64,000 nt of DNA from assembly GCF_900129855.1 (NCBI RefSeq), contig NZ_LT670819.1, positions 2,790,001 to 2,854,000 of the forward strand, written 5' to 3'. The notes under the pieces are model-generated. The model was not told where the DNA came from, did not search any database, and saw only the letters and a program-made list of their open reading frames with translations. The number at the start of each line of letters is the position of its first letter. Position 1 is the first letter of the stretch. The stretch comes from Streptomyces sp. 3214.6 (lineage in GTDB: Bacteria > Actinomycetota > Actinomycetes > Streptomycetales > Streptomycetaceae). Shown here one piece after another: positions 9,509 through 16,869 of the stretch. Position numbers and translations under genes: made by a program.

Positions 9509-9522
9509 TCGAAGCGCTTCGA
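9509..9522. promoter_or_regulatory. LacI-family operator palindrome (right copy)
   Basis: Second perfect copy of tcgaagcgcttcga, identical to the left copy, centred about 44 bases before the GH3 start I chose. It would fall inside the coding region if the in-frame ATG at 9502 were used, which argues for the downstream GTG. Confidence 0.85.
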
Positions 9523-9558
9523 AAGAGCCTTCCCGCTCCTCCGCAAAGGGATCACCAA

Positions 9559-12408
9559 GTGACCGCACACCCGACGCCCACGCCGCCTTTCCGCGATCCT
9601 CAGCTGCCTTTCGCGAAGCGCATCGACGATCTGCTGTCGCGACTGACCCTGGACGAGAAGGTCTCCTTCCTCCACCAGTTCGCCCCCGCCGTCGACCGTC
9701 TCGGCATCGCCGAGTTCCGCACCGGCCAGGAGGCGCTGCACGGCGTCGCCTGGATGGGTCCGGCGACGGTGTTCCCGCAGGCCGTGGGGCTGGGCGCGAC
9801 CTGGAACACCGAGCTGGTGCGCCGGGTCGGCGAGGCGGTGTCCAAGGAGGTCAGGGCGATGCGCGCCCGCGACGAGCGCGTCGGCCTCAACGTCTGGTCG
9901 CCCACGGTCAACCTGCTGCGCCACCCGCTGTGGGGCCGTAACGAGGAGGGCTACTCCGAGGACCCGAAGCTCACCTCGGCCATCGCCACCGCCTACACCC
10001 ACGGTCTGCGCGGTGACCATCCGACGTACTGGCGCACCGCCCCGGTGCTCAAGCACTGGCTGGCCCACAACAACGAGACCGACCGGTCCGTCACGTCGTC
10101 CTCGGTCCGCCCGCGCGTCCTGCACGAGTACGATCTGCGCGCCTTCAAGGAGACCGTCGAGGCGGGTGCGGTGGCCGGGGTGATGCCCGCGTACAACCTG
10201 GTCAACGGCCGCCCCAACCATGTCTCGCCGTATCTGCGCGAGCAGCTGCGGGCCTGGACGGACGAGGAGCTGCTGGTCTGCTCGGACGCGGGCGCGCCCT
10301 CCAACCTGGTCGACTCCGAGCACTACTTCGACACCCACGAGGAGGCGACGGCGGCCTCGCTGGTCGCCGGCGTGGACAGCTTCACCGACCACGGCACGGA
10401 CGGCTCGACGATCGTCGCCCGGGTCCGGGGCGCGCTGGAGCAGGGCCTGCTGACCGAGGCCGACGTCGACACGGCGGTGCGCCGCCAGCTCTCGGTCCGC
10501 TTCCGGCTGGGCGAGTTCGACCCGCACTACGACCCGCACGCCGACACCGGCGAGTTCGACACACCGGCGCACCGCGCCCTCGCCGAGGAGGCCGCCGAGC
10601 AGGCGATCGTGCTGCTGCGCAACGACGGCGTGCTGCCGCTGGCCGCCGACACCCGGATCGCGGTGGTCGGTCTGCTCGCCGACGAGTGCAAGCTCGACTG
10701 GTACAGCGGCACACTGATCCACCGCTCCACACCCCTGGAGGGGTTGTACGAGCGTTTCGGCGCCGAGCGGGTGGAGTTCGCGGAGGGCGTGGACCGGGTC
10801 CTGCTGAAGACCTCCGCGGGAACGTTTCTGAAGGTCCCGGCCGCCCCCGGGGCGGCCGACGAGGCGCGCGGCGCGGAGGGCGCCCTGGACCCGGCGCTGC
10901 TCGCCGGCCGCACGGACCTGCCCCCGCTCACCACGGACGGCGTGGCCGGCACGGAGTTCGCGCTCGTCGACTGGGGCGATGACGTGCTGACGCTCCGCGC
11001 CCCCGACGGCCGCTATGTCTCCGTCGCCGAGGACGGCTTCCTGCGTGCCTCCGCCGACCAGCCGGGCGGCTGGATCGTCCAGGAGACGTTCCGCCTCGAA
11101 CCCCATGAGGACGGTCACCTCCTGCGGCACTTGGGTACGGGTCGCCACGTCAGTGTCGCCGCCGACGGCGTCCGGGTTGCCGAGGACGATCCCGAGGTTG
11201 TCGAGGTCATCGTCGTCGAAAGTGGCGAGGACGCAGTGACCCGCGTCACGGCCGAGGCCGATGTGGTCGTGGTCGTGGCGGGCAACGACCCACATCTCAA
11301 CGGGCGGGAGACCGAGGACCGCACCACCCTGCGGCTCCCCGCCCATCAGGAGCGGCTGCTGGCGGCGGCCCGGGCGGCGAACCCGCGCACGGTGCTGGCG
11401 CTGGTGTCGGCGTACCCGTACGCGTTCCAGCCGGGTCCGCTGTCCGCGGTGCTGTGGACCGCGCACGGCGGCCAGGCGGCGGGCACCGCTCTGGCGCGCG
11501 TCCTGGCCGGTGACGTCTCCCCCGCCGGCCGGCTCCCCCAGACCTGGTACGCCGACGACGCCGACCTGCCCGATCTGCTCGACTACGACGTGATCGGCGC
11601 CCGTCAGACGTACCTCTACTTCGAGGGCGCCCCGCTGTTCCCGTTCGGGCACGGCCTGTCGTACGCGTCGTTCTCCTACGCCGACCTGGCGGTGCGTGTC
11701 GAGGACGGCGCGGTGCACGTGGCCTTCACGGTCACCAACACGGGGGACATGACGGCCGACGAGGTCGCTCAGCTGTACACCCGTGCCGTGGACCCGTCGG
11801 TCACGCGGCCGCGCCGCGAATTGCTCGGCCACCGGCGGGTGCGGCTCGCCCCCGGCGCGAAGGCGGAGCTGTCCTTCGCGGTCCCGCTGTCCGCGTTCGC
11901 GTTCTGGGACGTGGCGCACGGCCGGTGGCGGCTGGAGTCCGGCCCCTACGACCTCCTGGCCGGCGCGTCGAGCGTGGACGTCCGTCTGCGCGGGTCCGTC
12001 ACGCTGGAGGGCGAGCCGTCCGCCCCGCGGCCGGTCCGCCGGCTCGGTCTGGAGGCGGCCGACTTCGACGAGCAGAGCGGCACGGAGATCGTCGACCGCA
12101 CGAAGGTGTCGGGCGACGCGGTGACGCCGGCCCCGGGGATGGCGGACGGAACGGGCGAACTGGTCTACCGCGCCTGCGACTTCGGCGCGGGCGCCACGCG
12201 CGCGACGGTGACGGTGGCGGGTTCGGGCACGGTCGAGCTGTCCCTCGGCGGCGGCCCGGCCCTGGCGACGGTGACGGTCGCCACGCCGACGCCGGGACGG
12301 TACGACTATCTCGACGTCGAAGCGCCCTTCACCGCCGAGGGTGTCCACGACCTGCGCCTCAGGCTGCGCGGCCCACTGCGGCTCGCGCACGTCGGCTTCT
12401 CCGGTTGA
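9559..12408 (+). CDS. GH3 family beta-glucosidase/xylosidase-like enzyme with inserted and C-terminal accessory domains
   Basis: I place the start at GTG 9559 (949 residues). It has AAAGGG eight bases upstream, and the alternative ATG at 9502 would run through the LacI-type operator. The N-terminal GH3 barrel runs to about residue 290; the nucleophile is probably D243 in LLVCSDAGAPSN. The (alpha/beta)6 domain is split: between about residues 410 and 560 there is an insertion with beta-trefoil-like repeats (LRAPDGRYVSVAEDG, LRHLGTGRHVSVAADG) resembling a fascin-like module. Catalysis resumes at VVVVVAGNDPHLNGRETEDR and a fibronectin III-like domain follows. The last 110 residues look like a CBM6-type beta-sandwich. 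There is no signal peptide. Likely role: removing glucose or xylose from imported xyloglucan oligosaccharides. Confidence 0.92.
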   Translation: MTAHPTPTPPFRDPQLPFAKRIDDLLSRLTLDEKVSFLHQFAPAVDRLGIAEFRTGQEALHGVAWMGPATVFPQAVGLGATWNTELVRRVGEAVSKEVRAMRARDERVGLNVWSPTVNLLRHPLWGRNEEGYSEDPKLTSAIATAYTHGLRGDHPTYWRTAPVLKHWLAHNNETDRSVTSSSVRPRVLHEYDLRAFKETVEAGAVAGVMPAYNLVNGRPNHVSPYLREQLRAWTDEELLVCSDAGAPSNLVDSEHYFDTHEEATAASLVAGVDSFTDHGTDGSTIVARVRGALEQGLLTEADVDTAVRRQLSVRFRLGEFDPHYDPHADTGEFDTPAHRALAEEAAEQAIVLLRNDGVLPLAADTRIAVVGLLADECKLDWYSGTLIHRSTPLEGLYERFGAERVEFAEGVDRVLLKTSAGTFLKVPAAPGAADEARGAEGALDPALLAGRTDLPPLTTDGVAGTEFALVDWGDDVLTLRAPDGRYVSVAEDGFLRASADQPGGWIVQETFRLEPHEDGHLLRHLGTGRHVSVAADGVRVAEDDPEVVEVIVVESGEDAVTRVTAEADVVVVVAGNDPHLNGRETEDRTTLRLPAHQERLLAAARAANPRTVLALVSAYPYAFQPGPLSAVLWTAHGGQAAGTALARVLAGDVSPAGRLPQTWYADDADLPDLLDYDVIGARQTYLYFEGAPLFPFGHGLSYASFSYADLAVRVEDGAVHVAFTVTNTGDMTADEVAQLYTRAVDPSVTRPRRELLGHRRVRLAPGAKAELSFAVPLSAFAFWDVAHGRWRLESGPYDLLAGASSVDVRLRGSVTLEGEPSAPRPVRRLGLEAADFDEQSGTEIVDRTKVSGDAVTPAPGMADGTGELVYRACDFGAGATRATVTVAGSGTVELSLGGGPALATVTVATPTPGRYDYLDVEAPFTAEGVHDLRLRLRGPLRLAHVGFSG

Positions 12409-12431
12409 GGGGCCGGAGTCGTCGACACGAT

Positions 12432-12473
12432 GAAGGGGCCCGGCACCGGAAGGCATCGGTGCCGGGCCCCTTC
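12432..12473. terminator. Bidirectional transcription terminator
   Basis: A perfect 17-base-pair stem (12432-12448 with 12457-12473) and an 8-base loop, located between the convergent GH3 (+) and aldehyde dehydrogenase (-) genes. There is no U-tract, as is common in high-GC actinobacteria. Confidence 0.88.
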
Positions 12474-12557
12474 GGGGACGGCGTTTGAGCGCCACCCGAA
12501 GACTATCTGAAAATGGTTCCCATTAGCTAGAGGGTCCGGACCCGCCGGCTCCTCGGG

Positions 12558-14021
12558 TCAGAGGGCGAGCCCGGTCAGGACCAGGACGCGCTCGTAGGTG
12601 TAGTCCTCCATCGCGAAGCGCACGCCCTCGCGTCCCACGCCGGACTGCTTGGCGCCGCCGTACGGCATCTGGTCGGCGCGGTAGGAGGGCACGTCGCCGA
12701 CGACGACACCGCCGACCTCCAGCGCGCGGTGGGCGCGGAAGGCGGCCTGGACGTCGTGCGTGAACACGCCCGCCTGAAGGCCGTACTTGGAGGAGTTGAC
12801 GGCCGCGAAGGCCTCACTCTCGCCGTGCACCTTCTGCACGGTGAGGACCGGCCCGAAGACCTCCTCGCAGGCGATCTTGGTGTCCGCCGGTACGTCGGTG
12901 AGGACGGTCGGCGCGTAGGAGGCGCCGTCGCGCTTGCCGCCCGCAAGGAGCGAGGCGCCGGCCGCGACGGCCTCGTCCACCCATGTCTCGACACGCTTGG
13001 CCGCGTCCTCGCTGACCAGCGGCCCGACGTCGGTCGTGGCGTCGGACGGGTCGCCGGTGACCTGGGCCTCGACGGCGGCGACGATGCGCGGCAGCAGCCG
13101 GTCGTGGACGGAGGCGTCCACGATGACCCGCTGCACGGAGATGCAGGACTGGCCGCCCTGGTAGTTGGAGAAGGTCGCGATGCGGGTCGCCGCCCAGTCG
13201 AGGTCGGCGTCGCTCGCGTAGTCGCCGAGGACGACGGCCGCGCCGTTGCCGCCCAGCTCCAGAGTGCAGTGCTTGCGCGGCACCGAGTCCATGATCGCGT
13301 AGCCGACCTTCTCGGAGCCGGTGAAGGAGATGACCGGCAGCCGCTCGTCCTGGACGAGGGCGGGCATGCGGTCGTTGGCGACCGGCAGGATGCTCCAGGA
13401 ACCGGCGGGCAGCGCGCTCTCGGCGAGCAGCTCGCCGATGACCAGACCGGACAGCGGGGTCGCCGGGGCGGGCTTCAGGATGATCGGCACGCCGGCCGCG
13501 ATCGCCGGGGCGATCTTGTGGGCGCACAGGTTCAGCGGGAAGTTGAACGGCGCTATGCCGAGCACCACGCCCTTGGGGAAGCGCCGGGTGAGGGCGAGCC
13601 GGCCCTGACCGCCGAGGTCGGTGTCGAGGCGCTGGGCCTCGCCGCCGTTGAACCGCCGGGCCTCCTCGGCGGCGAACCGGAACACGGAGACCGCGCGCCC
13701 GACCTCGCCGCGCGCCCACTTGACCGGCTTGCCGTTCTCCGCGGAGATGAGCTGCGCGATCTCCTCGGTGCGCTCGACGAGGCGACGGCTCACCCGGTCG
13801 AGGGCGGCGGCGCGGACGTGGGCGGGGGTGGCGGCGAACTCGTCCCGTACGGCGTACGCGGCGGCCACGGCCTCCTCGACCTGCGCGTCGGTCGGCACGC
13901 TCACCTTGCCGACGAGGCGGCCGTCCCACGGGGAGGTGACGTCGAAGGTGTCCTCGCCGGTGACCTGGCGGCCGGCGAGCCAGAAGGCGTGGGTGCCCCC
14001 CACGTTCTTTTCCTGGGGCAT
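12558..14021 (-). CDS. Succinate-semialdehyde dehydrogenase-like aldehyde dehydrogenase
   Basis: A 487-residue NAD(P)-dependent aldehyde dehydrogenase starting at ATG 14021. Key residues are visible: N160 (PFNFPL), K183 (ILKPAPATP), the FTGSEKVG nucleotide loop, general base E255 (LELGGN) and catalytic C293 (GGQSCISVQR). Variation such as GGQSCIS instead of the common GQDCTA separates it from the two other aldehyde dehydrogenases in the window. Its position two genes from gabT suggests it oxidises succinate semialdehyde, the product of GABA transamination, to succinate. Sequence motifs alone cannot fix the substrate; a non-phosphorylating glyceraldehyde-3-phosphate or lactaldehyde dehydrogenase role is possible. 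Confidence 0.9.
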   Translation of the reverse strand: MPQEKNVGGTHAFWLAGRQVTGEDTFDVTSPWDGRLVGKVSVPTDAQVEEAVAAAYAVRDEFAATPAHVRAAALDRVSRRLVERTEEIAQLISAENGKPVKWARGEVGRAVSVFRFAAEEARRFNGGEAQRLDTDLGGQGRLALTRRFPKGVVLGIAPFNFPLNLCAHKIAPAIAAGVPIILKPAPATPLSGLVIGELLAESALPAGSWSILPVANDRMPALVQDERLPVISFTGSEKVGYAIMDSVPRKHCTLELGGNGAAVVLGDYASDADLDWAATRIATFSNYQGGQSCISVQRVIVDASVHDRLLPRIVAAVEAQVTGDPSDATTDVGPLVSEDAAKRVETWVDEAVAAGASLLAGGKRDGASYAPTVLTDVPADTKIACEEVFGPVLTVQKVHGESEAFAAVNSSKYGLQAGVFTHDVQAAFRAHRALEVGGVVVGDVPSYRADQMPYGGAKQSGVGREGVRFAMEDYTYERVLVLTGLAL

Positions 14022-14043
14022 ATGCGAGTCCCGGCCCTTCCGC

Positions 14044-14781
14044 TTAGGGGGTGTCCTGTGGTTTCCGTGCTCCACGGTAGGGGCGGGGAGCACGGGGGTC
14101 GCTTGTCCGAGTCGTACGGGTGGACGGCGGCGGTGCGCCGGTTTGGCACGGTGGGTCCTGCTCCCGTGCCGGGCGCCGGGCCAGGAAGAGCCGGAGCGCA
14201 CCGAGCAGCACCGTGCACAGGCACCAGCTCGCCACGACGTCCAGCGGCCAGTGGTATCCCCGCCGGACCAGCCCGAACGAGACGGCCAGGACGAGCAGAG
14301 CGCCCATGGCGACGGCCGCCCGGCGGGCGAGTGCCGTGCGCAGCCACGGCAGCAGGATCATCACCGCCGAGCCGTAGGCGATCGCCGCCGTCGCCGTGTG
14401 CCCGGAGGGGTAGTAGCCGGTGGCCGGCGGCACGGCGGGCGTGCCGGGCCGGTCGGTCCATTCCTTCAGCGGGACGATGATCAGCGGCACCAGCGCGATC
14501 AGTGCGACGGCGGCGGCGGGCGGCATCCACCAGCGTGCGTCGCCGGCCGCTCTCCCCCGCCAGGCCGCATACGTCGCGGCCAGCAGCAGGACGGGCACCG
14601 CGACCTGCACGCTGCCCAGGTCGGACAGCAGCTCGGAGGCCCGGTCGGGGTGCACGAGGGCACGGCTGAGGCGCTCGTCCAGGCGCAGGAGGGGCCCGCC
14701 GGCGGCGACCTGCCAGGTGATCAGCACGAAGAGCAGGGTGGGCAGGCCCAGCAGAGTCTGCGGGCGGACGCGGAACGACAT
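14044..14781 (-). CDS. PAP2 family membrane phosphatase
   Basis: A 245-residue integral membrane protein with about six hydrophobic segments. The three motifs of the PAP2/acid phosphatase superfamily are in order: KEWTDRP, PSGHT (with the preceding TGYYP), and RRGYHWPLDV, where the last His is the catalytic nucleophile. Such proteins dephosphorylate phosphatidate, undecaprenyl diphosphate or similar lipid phosphates at the membrane. The C-terminal 40 residues are a Pro/Arg/Thr-rich tail. Start at ATG 14781 (preceded by GGGG). It lies just downstream of an intrinsic terminator at 14836-14862, so it probably has its own promoter. Confidence 0.88.
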   Translation of the reverse strand: MSFRVRPQTLLGLPTLLFVLITWQVAAGGPLLRLDERLSRALVHPDRASELLSDLGSVQVAVPVLLLAATYAAWRGRAAGDARWWMPPAAAVALIALVPLIIVPLKEWTDRPGTPAVPPATGYYPSGHTATAAIAYGSAVMILLPWLRTALARRAAVAMGALLVLAVSFGLVRRGYHWPLDVVASWCLCTVLLGALRLFLARRPAREQDPPCQTGAPPPSTRTTRTSDPRAPRPYRGARKPQDTP

Positions 14782-14835
14782 GGGCCCCAGCTTGTCAGGA
14801 GCCGTCGCCTTCGTGGACGTGTCGCAGACTGCACG

Positions 14836-14862
14836 AAAAAAGACCCCGGAACGAATCCGGGG
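14836..14862 (-). terminator. Intrinsic terminator
   Basis: On the minus strand a 7-base-pair GC stem (14862-14856 with 14850-14844), a 5-base loop and then a run of six T residues (14841-14836). This is the most classical Rho-independent terminator in the window and would end a minus-strand transcript coming from the 6C RNA region and possibly from gabT. Confidence 0.9.
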
Positions 14863-15000
14863 CCTGCTTTCGTGCGCTGCGTGAGAGTCCGTGGTCGGTG
14901 CGAGAGAAGGAGGTCGGCCACCCCGGAACAGGGGGGGTGGTTCCGGGGTGGCCGTCCGGACCGGAAACGCCGGCCGCCCCGGGGGGTTTGGGGCGGGCGA
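14836..15000 (-). ncRNA. 6C-type small RNA (two hairpins with C-rich loops)
   Basis: On the minus strand there are two adjacent hairpins. The first (14996-14974) has a 7-base-pair stem and a loop AAACCCCCC. The second (14953-14916) is a perfect 14-base-pair stem with a loop CACCCCCCCT. Two stem-loops, each with six or more cytosines in the loop, are the defining feature of the actinobacterial 6C RNA family. An intrinsic terminator with a T run follows at 14862-14836. The 5' end is not known. A possible promoter farther upstream on the minus strand (CTGTCG at 15170-15165, 18 bases, TAGGTT at 15146-15141) would give a longer transcript that also includes a 10-base-pair hairpin at 15095-15118. 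The rest of the 14782-15254 gap shows no coding bias. Confidence 0.72.
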
Positions 15001-15094
15001 CCGTCCGATCGGTGTGGAGATCCGAAGCCGGAAGCTCCGGTTGTGTGCGCGAGGGCACGACCAGGTCGAAGCTGGGGAGGCCCCGGCCTGGGTT

Positions 15095-15118
15095 CCGCCC
15101 ACAGTCCCCTGTGGGCGG
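15095..15118. other. Strong hairpin upstream of the 6C RNA core
   Basis: A perfect 10-base-pair stem (15095-15104 with 15109-15118) closed by a tetraloop, lying between gabT and the 6C hairpins. It could be the gabT terminator, or the first hairpin of a longer small RNA if transcription starts near 15135. Confidence 0.6.
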
Positions 15119-15254
15119 GGTGTATCTCTCATCTCGGTAGAACCTACGGCAGGGGCAGGCGGTACGACAGGCCCCATTCCGTCCCGCCATCCTCCCCGCA
15201 CACCTTCTTCACACCCTCTGCGGCCGGTGGGAATCAGCTGTGCGACGTCCGGGC

Positions 15255-16589
15255 TCAGATGCGCGCGAAAGCCTGCTCGATGATGTCGAGGCCCTCGGCG
15301 AGGAGATCCTCGCCGATGACCAGCGGGGGCAGGAAGCGCAGCACGTTGCCGTAGGTGCCACAGGTCAGGACCAGCAGGCCCTCCTGGTGGCAGGCCTTGG
15401 CGAGCGCGGCCGTGGCCTCGGCGTTCGGCTCCTTCGTCGTACGGTCCTTGACCAGCTCGATGGCGATCATCGCGCCGCGGCCCCGGATGTCGCCGATGAT
15501 GTCGAACTTCTCGGCCATGGCGGTGAGGCGGGACTTCATCGTCGCCTCGATTCGCTTCGCCCGGGCGTTGAGGTCGAGTTCCTTCATCGTCTCGATGGAG
15601 CCCAGCGCACCGGCGCAGGCGACCGGGTTGCCGCCGTAGGTGCCGCCGAGACCGCCCGCGTGCGCGGCGTCCATGATCTCGGCGCGGCCGGTGACGGCGG
15701 CGAGCGGCAGCCCGCCCGCGATGCCCTTGGCCGTGGTGATCAGGTCCGGGACGATGCCCTCGTCCTCACAGGCGAACCACTGGCCGGTGCGGCAGAAGCC
15801 CGACTGGATCTCGTCGGCGACGAAGACGATGCCGTTGTCGGACGCGAACTTGCTGAGGGCCGGCAGGAAGCCCTTGGCGGGCTCGATGAAGCCGCCCTCG
15901 CCGAGCACCGGCTCGATGATGATCGCGGCCACGTTGTCCGGACCGACCTGCTTGGTGATCTGGTCGATGGCCTGCGCGGCGGCCTCGGGGCCCGCGTTCT
16001 CGGCACCGGTGGGCCAGCGGTAGCCGTAGGCGACCGGGACCCGGTAGACCTCGGGGGCGAACGGGCCGAAGCCGTGCTTGTACGGCATGTTCTTCGCGGT
16101 CAGGGCCATGGTGAGGTTGGTCCGGCCGTGGTAGCCGTGGTCGAAGACGACGACCGCCTGGCGCTTGGTGTAGGCGCGGGCGATCTTGACGGCGTTCTCG
16201 ACGGCCTCGGCGCCGGAGTTGAACAGCGCAGACTTCTTGGCGTGGTCGCCCGGGGTGAGCTCGGCGAGGGCCTCGGCGACCGCCACATAGCCCTCGTAGG
16301 GGGTGACCATGAAACAGGTGTGGGTGAAGTCGGCGAGCTGGGCGGCGGCCCGGCGCACAACGGCCTCGGCGGAGGCGCCGACGGAGGTCACGGCGATGCC
16401 GGAGCCGAAGTCGATCAGGCGGTTGCCGTCGACGTCCTCGATGATGCCGCCGCCCGCGCGCGCGGTGAAGACAGGGAGCACCGAACCCACCCCGGCCGCG
16501 ACTGCGGCGGTACGGCGGGCCTGCAGTTCCTGCGACTTCGGGCCGGGGATGGCGGTGACGACGCGGCGCTCCTGCGGAAGGGCGGTCAT
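15255..16589 (-). CDS. gabT: 4-aminobutyrate aminotransferase
   Basis: A 444-residue class III PLP-dependent aminotransferase. It shows the GABA transaminase signatures HTCFMVTPYEGYVAVAE, FNSGAEAVENAVKIAR, VADEIQSGFCRTG (PLP-binding Asp) and the Schiff-base lysine in TTAKGIAGG. Length and motifs match bacterial GabT, which converts GABA plus 2-oxoglutarate to succinate semialdehyde and glutamate. It is transcribed alone on the minus strand; a 9-base G-rich repeat (16612-16638) sits just upstream of the start. Neighbouring succinate-semialdehyde-type dehydrogenase and polyamine import genes support a role in GABA catabolism from putrescine. Confidence 0.95.
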   Translation of the reverse strand: MTALPQERRVVTAIPGPKSQELQARRTAAVAAGVGSVLPVFTARAGGGIIEDVDGNRLIDFGSGIAVTSVGASAEAVVRRAAAQLADFTHTCFMVTPYEGYVAVAEALAELTPGDHAKKSALFNSGAEAVENAVKIARAYTKRQAVVVFDHGYHGRTNLTMALTAKNMPYKHGFGPFAPEVYRVPVAYGYRWPTGAENAGPEAAAQAIDQITKQVGPDNVAAIIIEPVLGEGGFIEPAKGFLPALSKFASDNGIVFVADEIQSGFCRTGQWFACEDEGIVPDLITTAKGIAGGLPLAAVTGRAEIMDAAHAGGLGGTYGGNPVACAGALGSIETMKELDLNARAKRIEATMKSRLTAMAEKFDIIGDIRGRGAMIAIELVKDRTTKEPNAEATAALAKACHQEGLLVLTCGTYGNVLRFLPPLVIGEDLLAEGLDIIEQAFARI

Positions 16590-16611
16590 GAGGGGCTCCT
16601 GTGGTTCTGCG

Positions 16612-16638
16612 AACGGGGGGAACGGGGGGAACGGGGCG
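16612..16638. repeat. Short G-rich tandem repeat in the gabT leader
   Basis: Three copies of a 9-base unit aacgggggg (the third ends in gcg), 23 bases upstream of the gabT start codon. On the transcript it would be a C-rich tract. No function is evident. Confidence 0.6.
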
Positions 16639-16869
16639 TTGCGGACGCTTGCCTTCTTTTCTCGCAGGCTAGGGCGGGGAACGGAGGGTGGGCATGCTCC
16701 ATGTGGGCGGTGTCGGCGAGGCCGCTTGTCCGCCGTGGACAGTGCCGGCGACGGCGCCCTGGACGGTGATCGTCGCGGGCCCGGCCGTGTAAGCGGTGAA
16801 CTCCCCTTGCGGGCGCGTTAGATTGACTCGCTGATGGTGGACGGAACGGCTGGTCAGGGGGCAGGGGCG

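Larger units (their letters stand above)
9231..9558. promoter_or_regulatory. Divergent promoter region of the xyloglucan locus
   Basis: A 328-base gene-free stretch between the divergent binding-protein and GH3 genes. It holds two copies of the same 14-base palindrome (9349-9362 and 9509-9522), one near each gene. An additional inverted repeat, gcgccgct-N6-agcggcgc, lies at 9451-9472. On the plus strand a TTGACA hexamer at 9480-9485 could be the -35 box for GH3, which would put the right-hand operator at or just after the transcription start. No clear -10 box is visible on either strand. Confidence 0.75.

Noticed and set aside
14795-15190. A 131-codon minus-strand open frame between gabT and the PAP2 gene
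   Set aside because: It lacks the GC3 bias of real genes here, crosses three strong hairpins and the intrinsic terminator, and has a low-complexity Pro-rich product. The hairpins fit a small RNA better.
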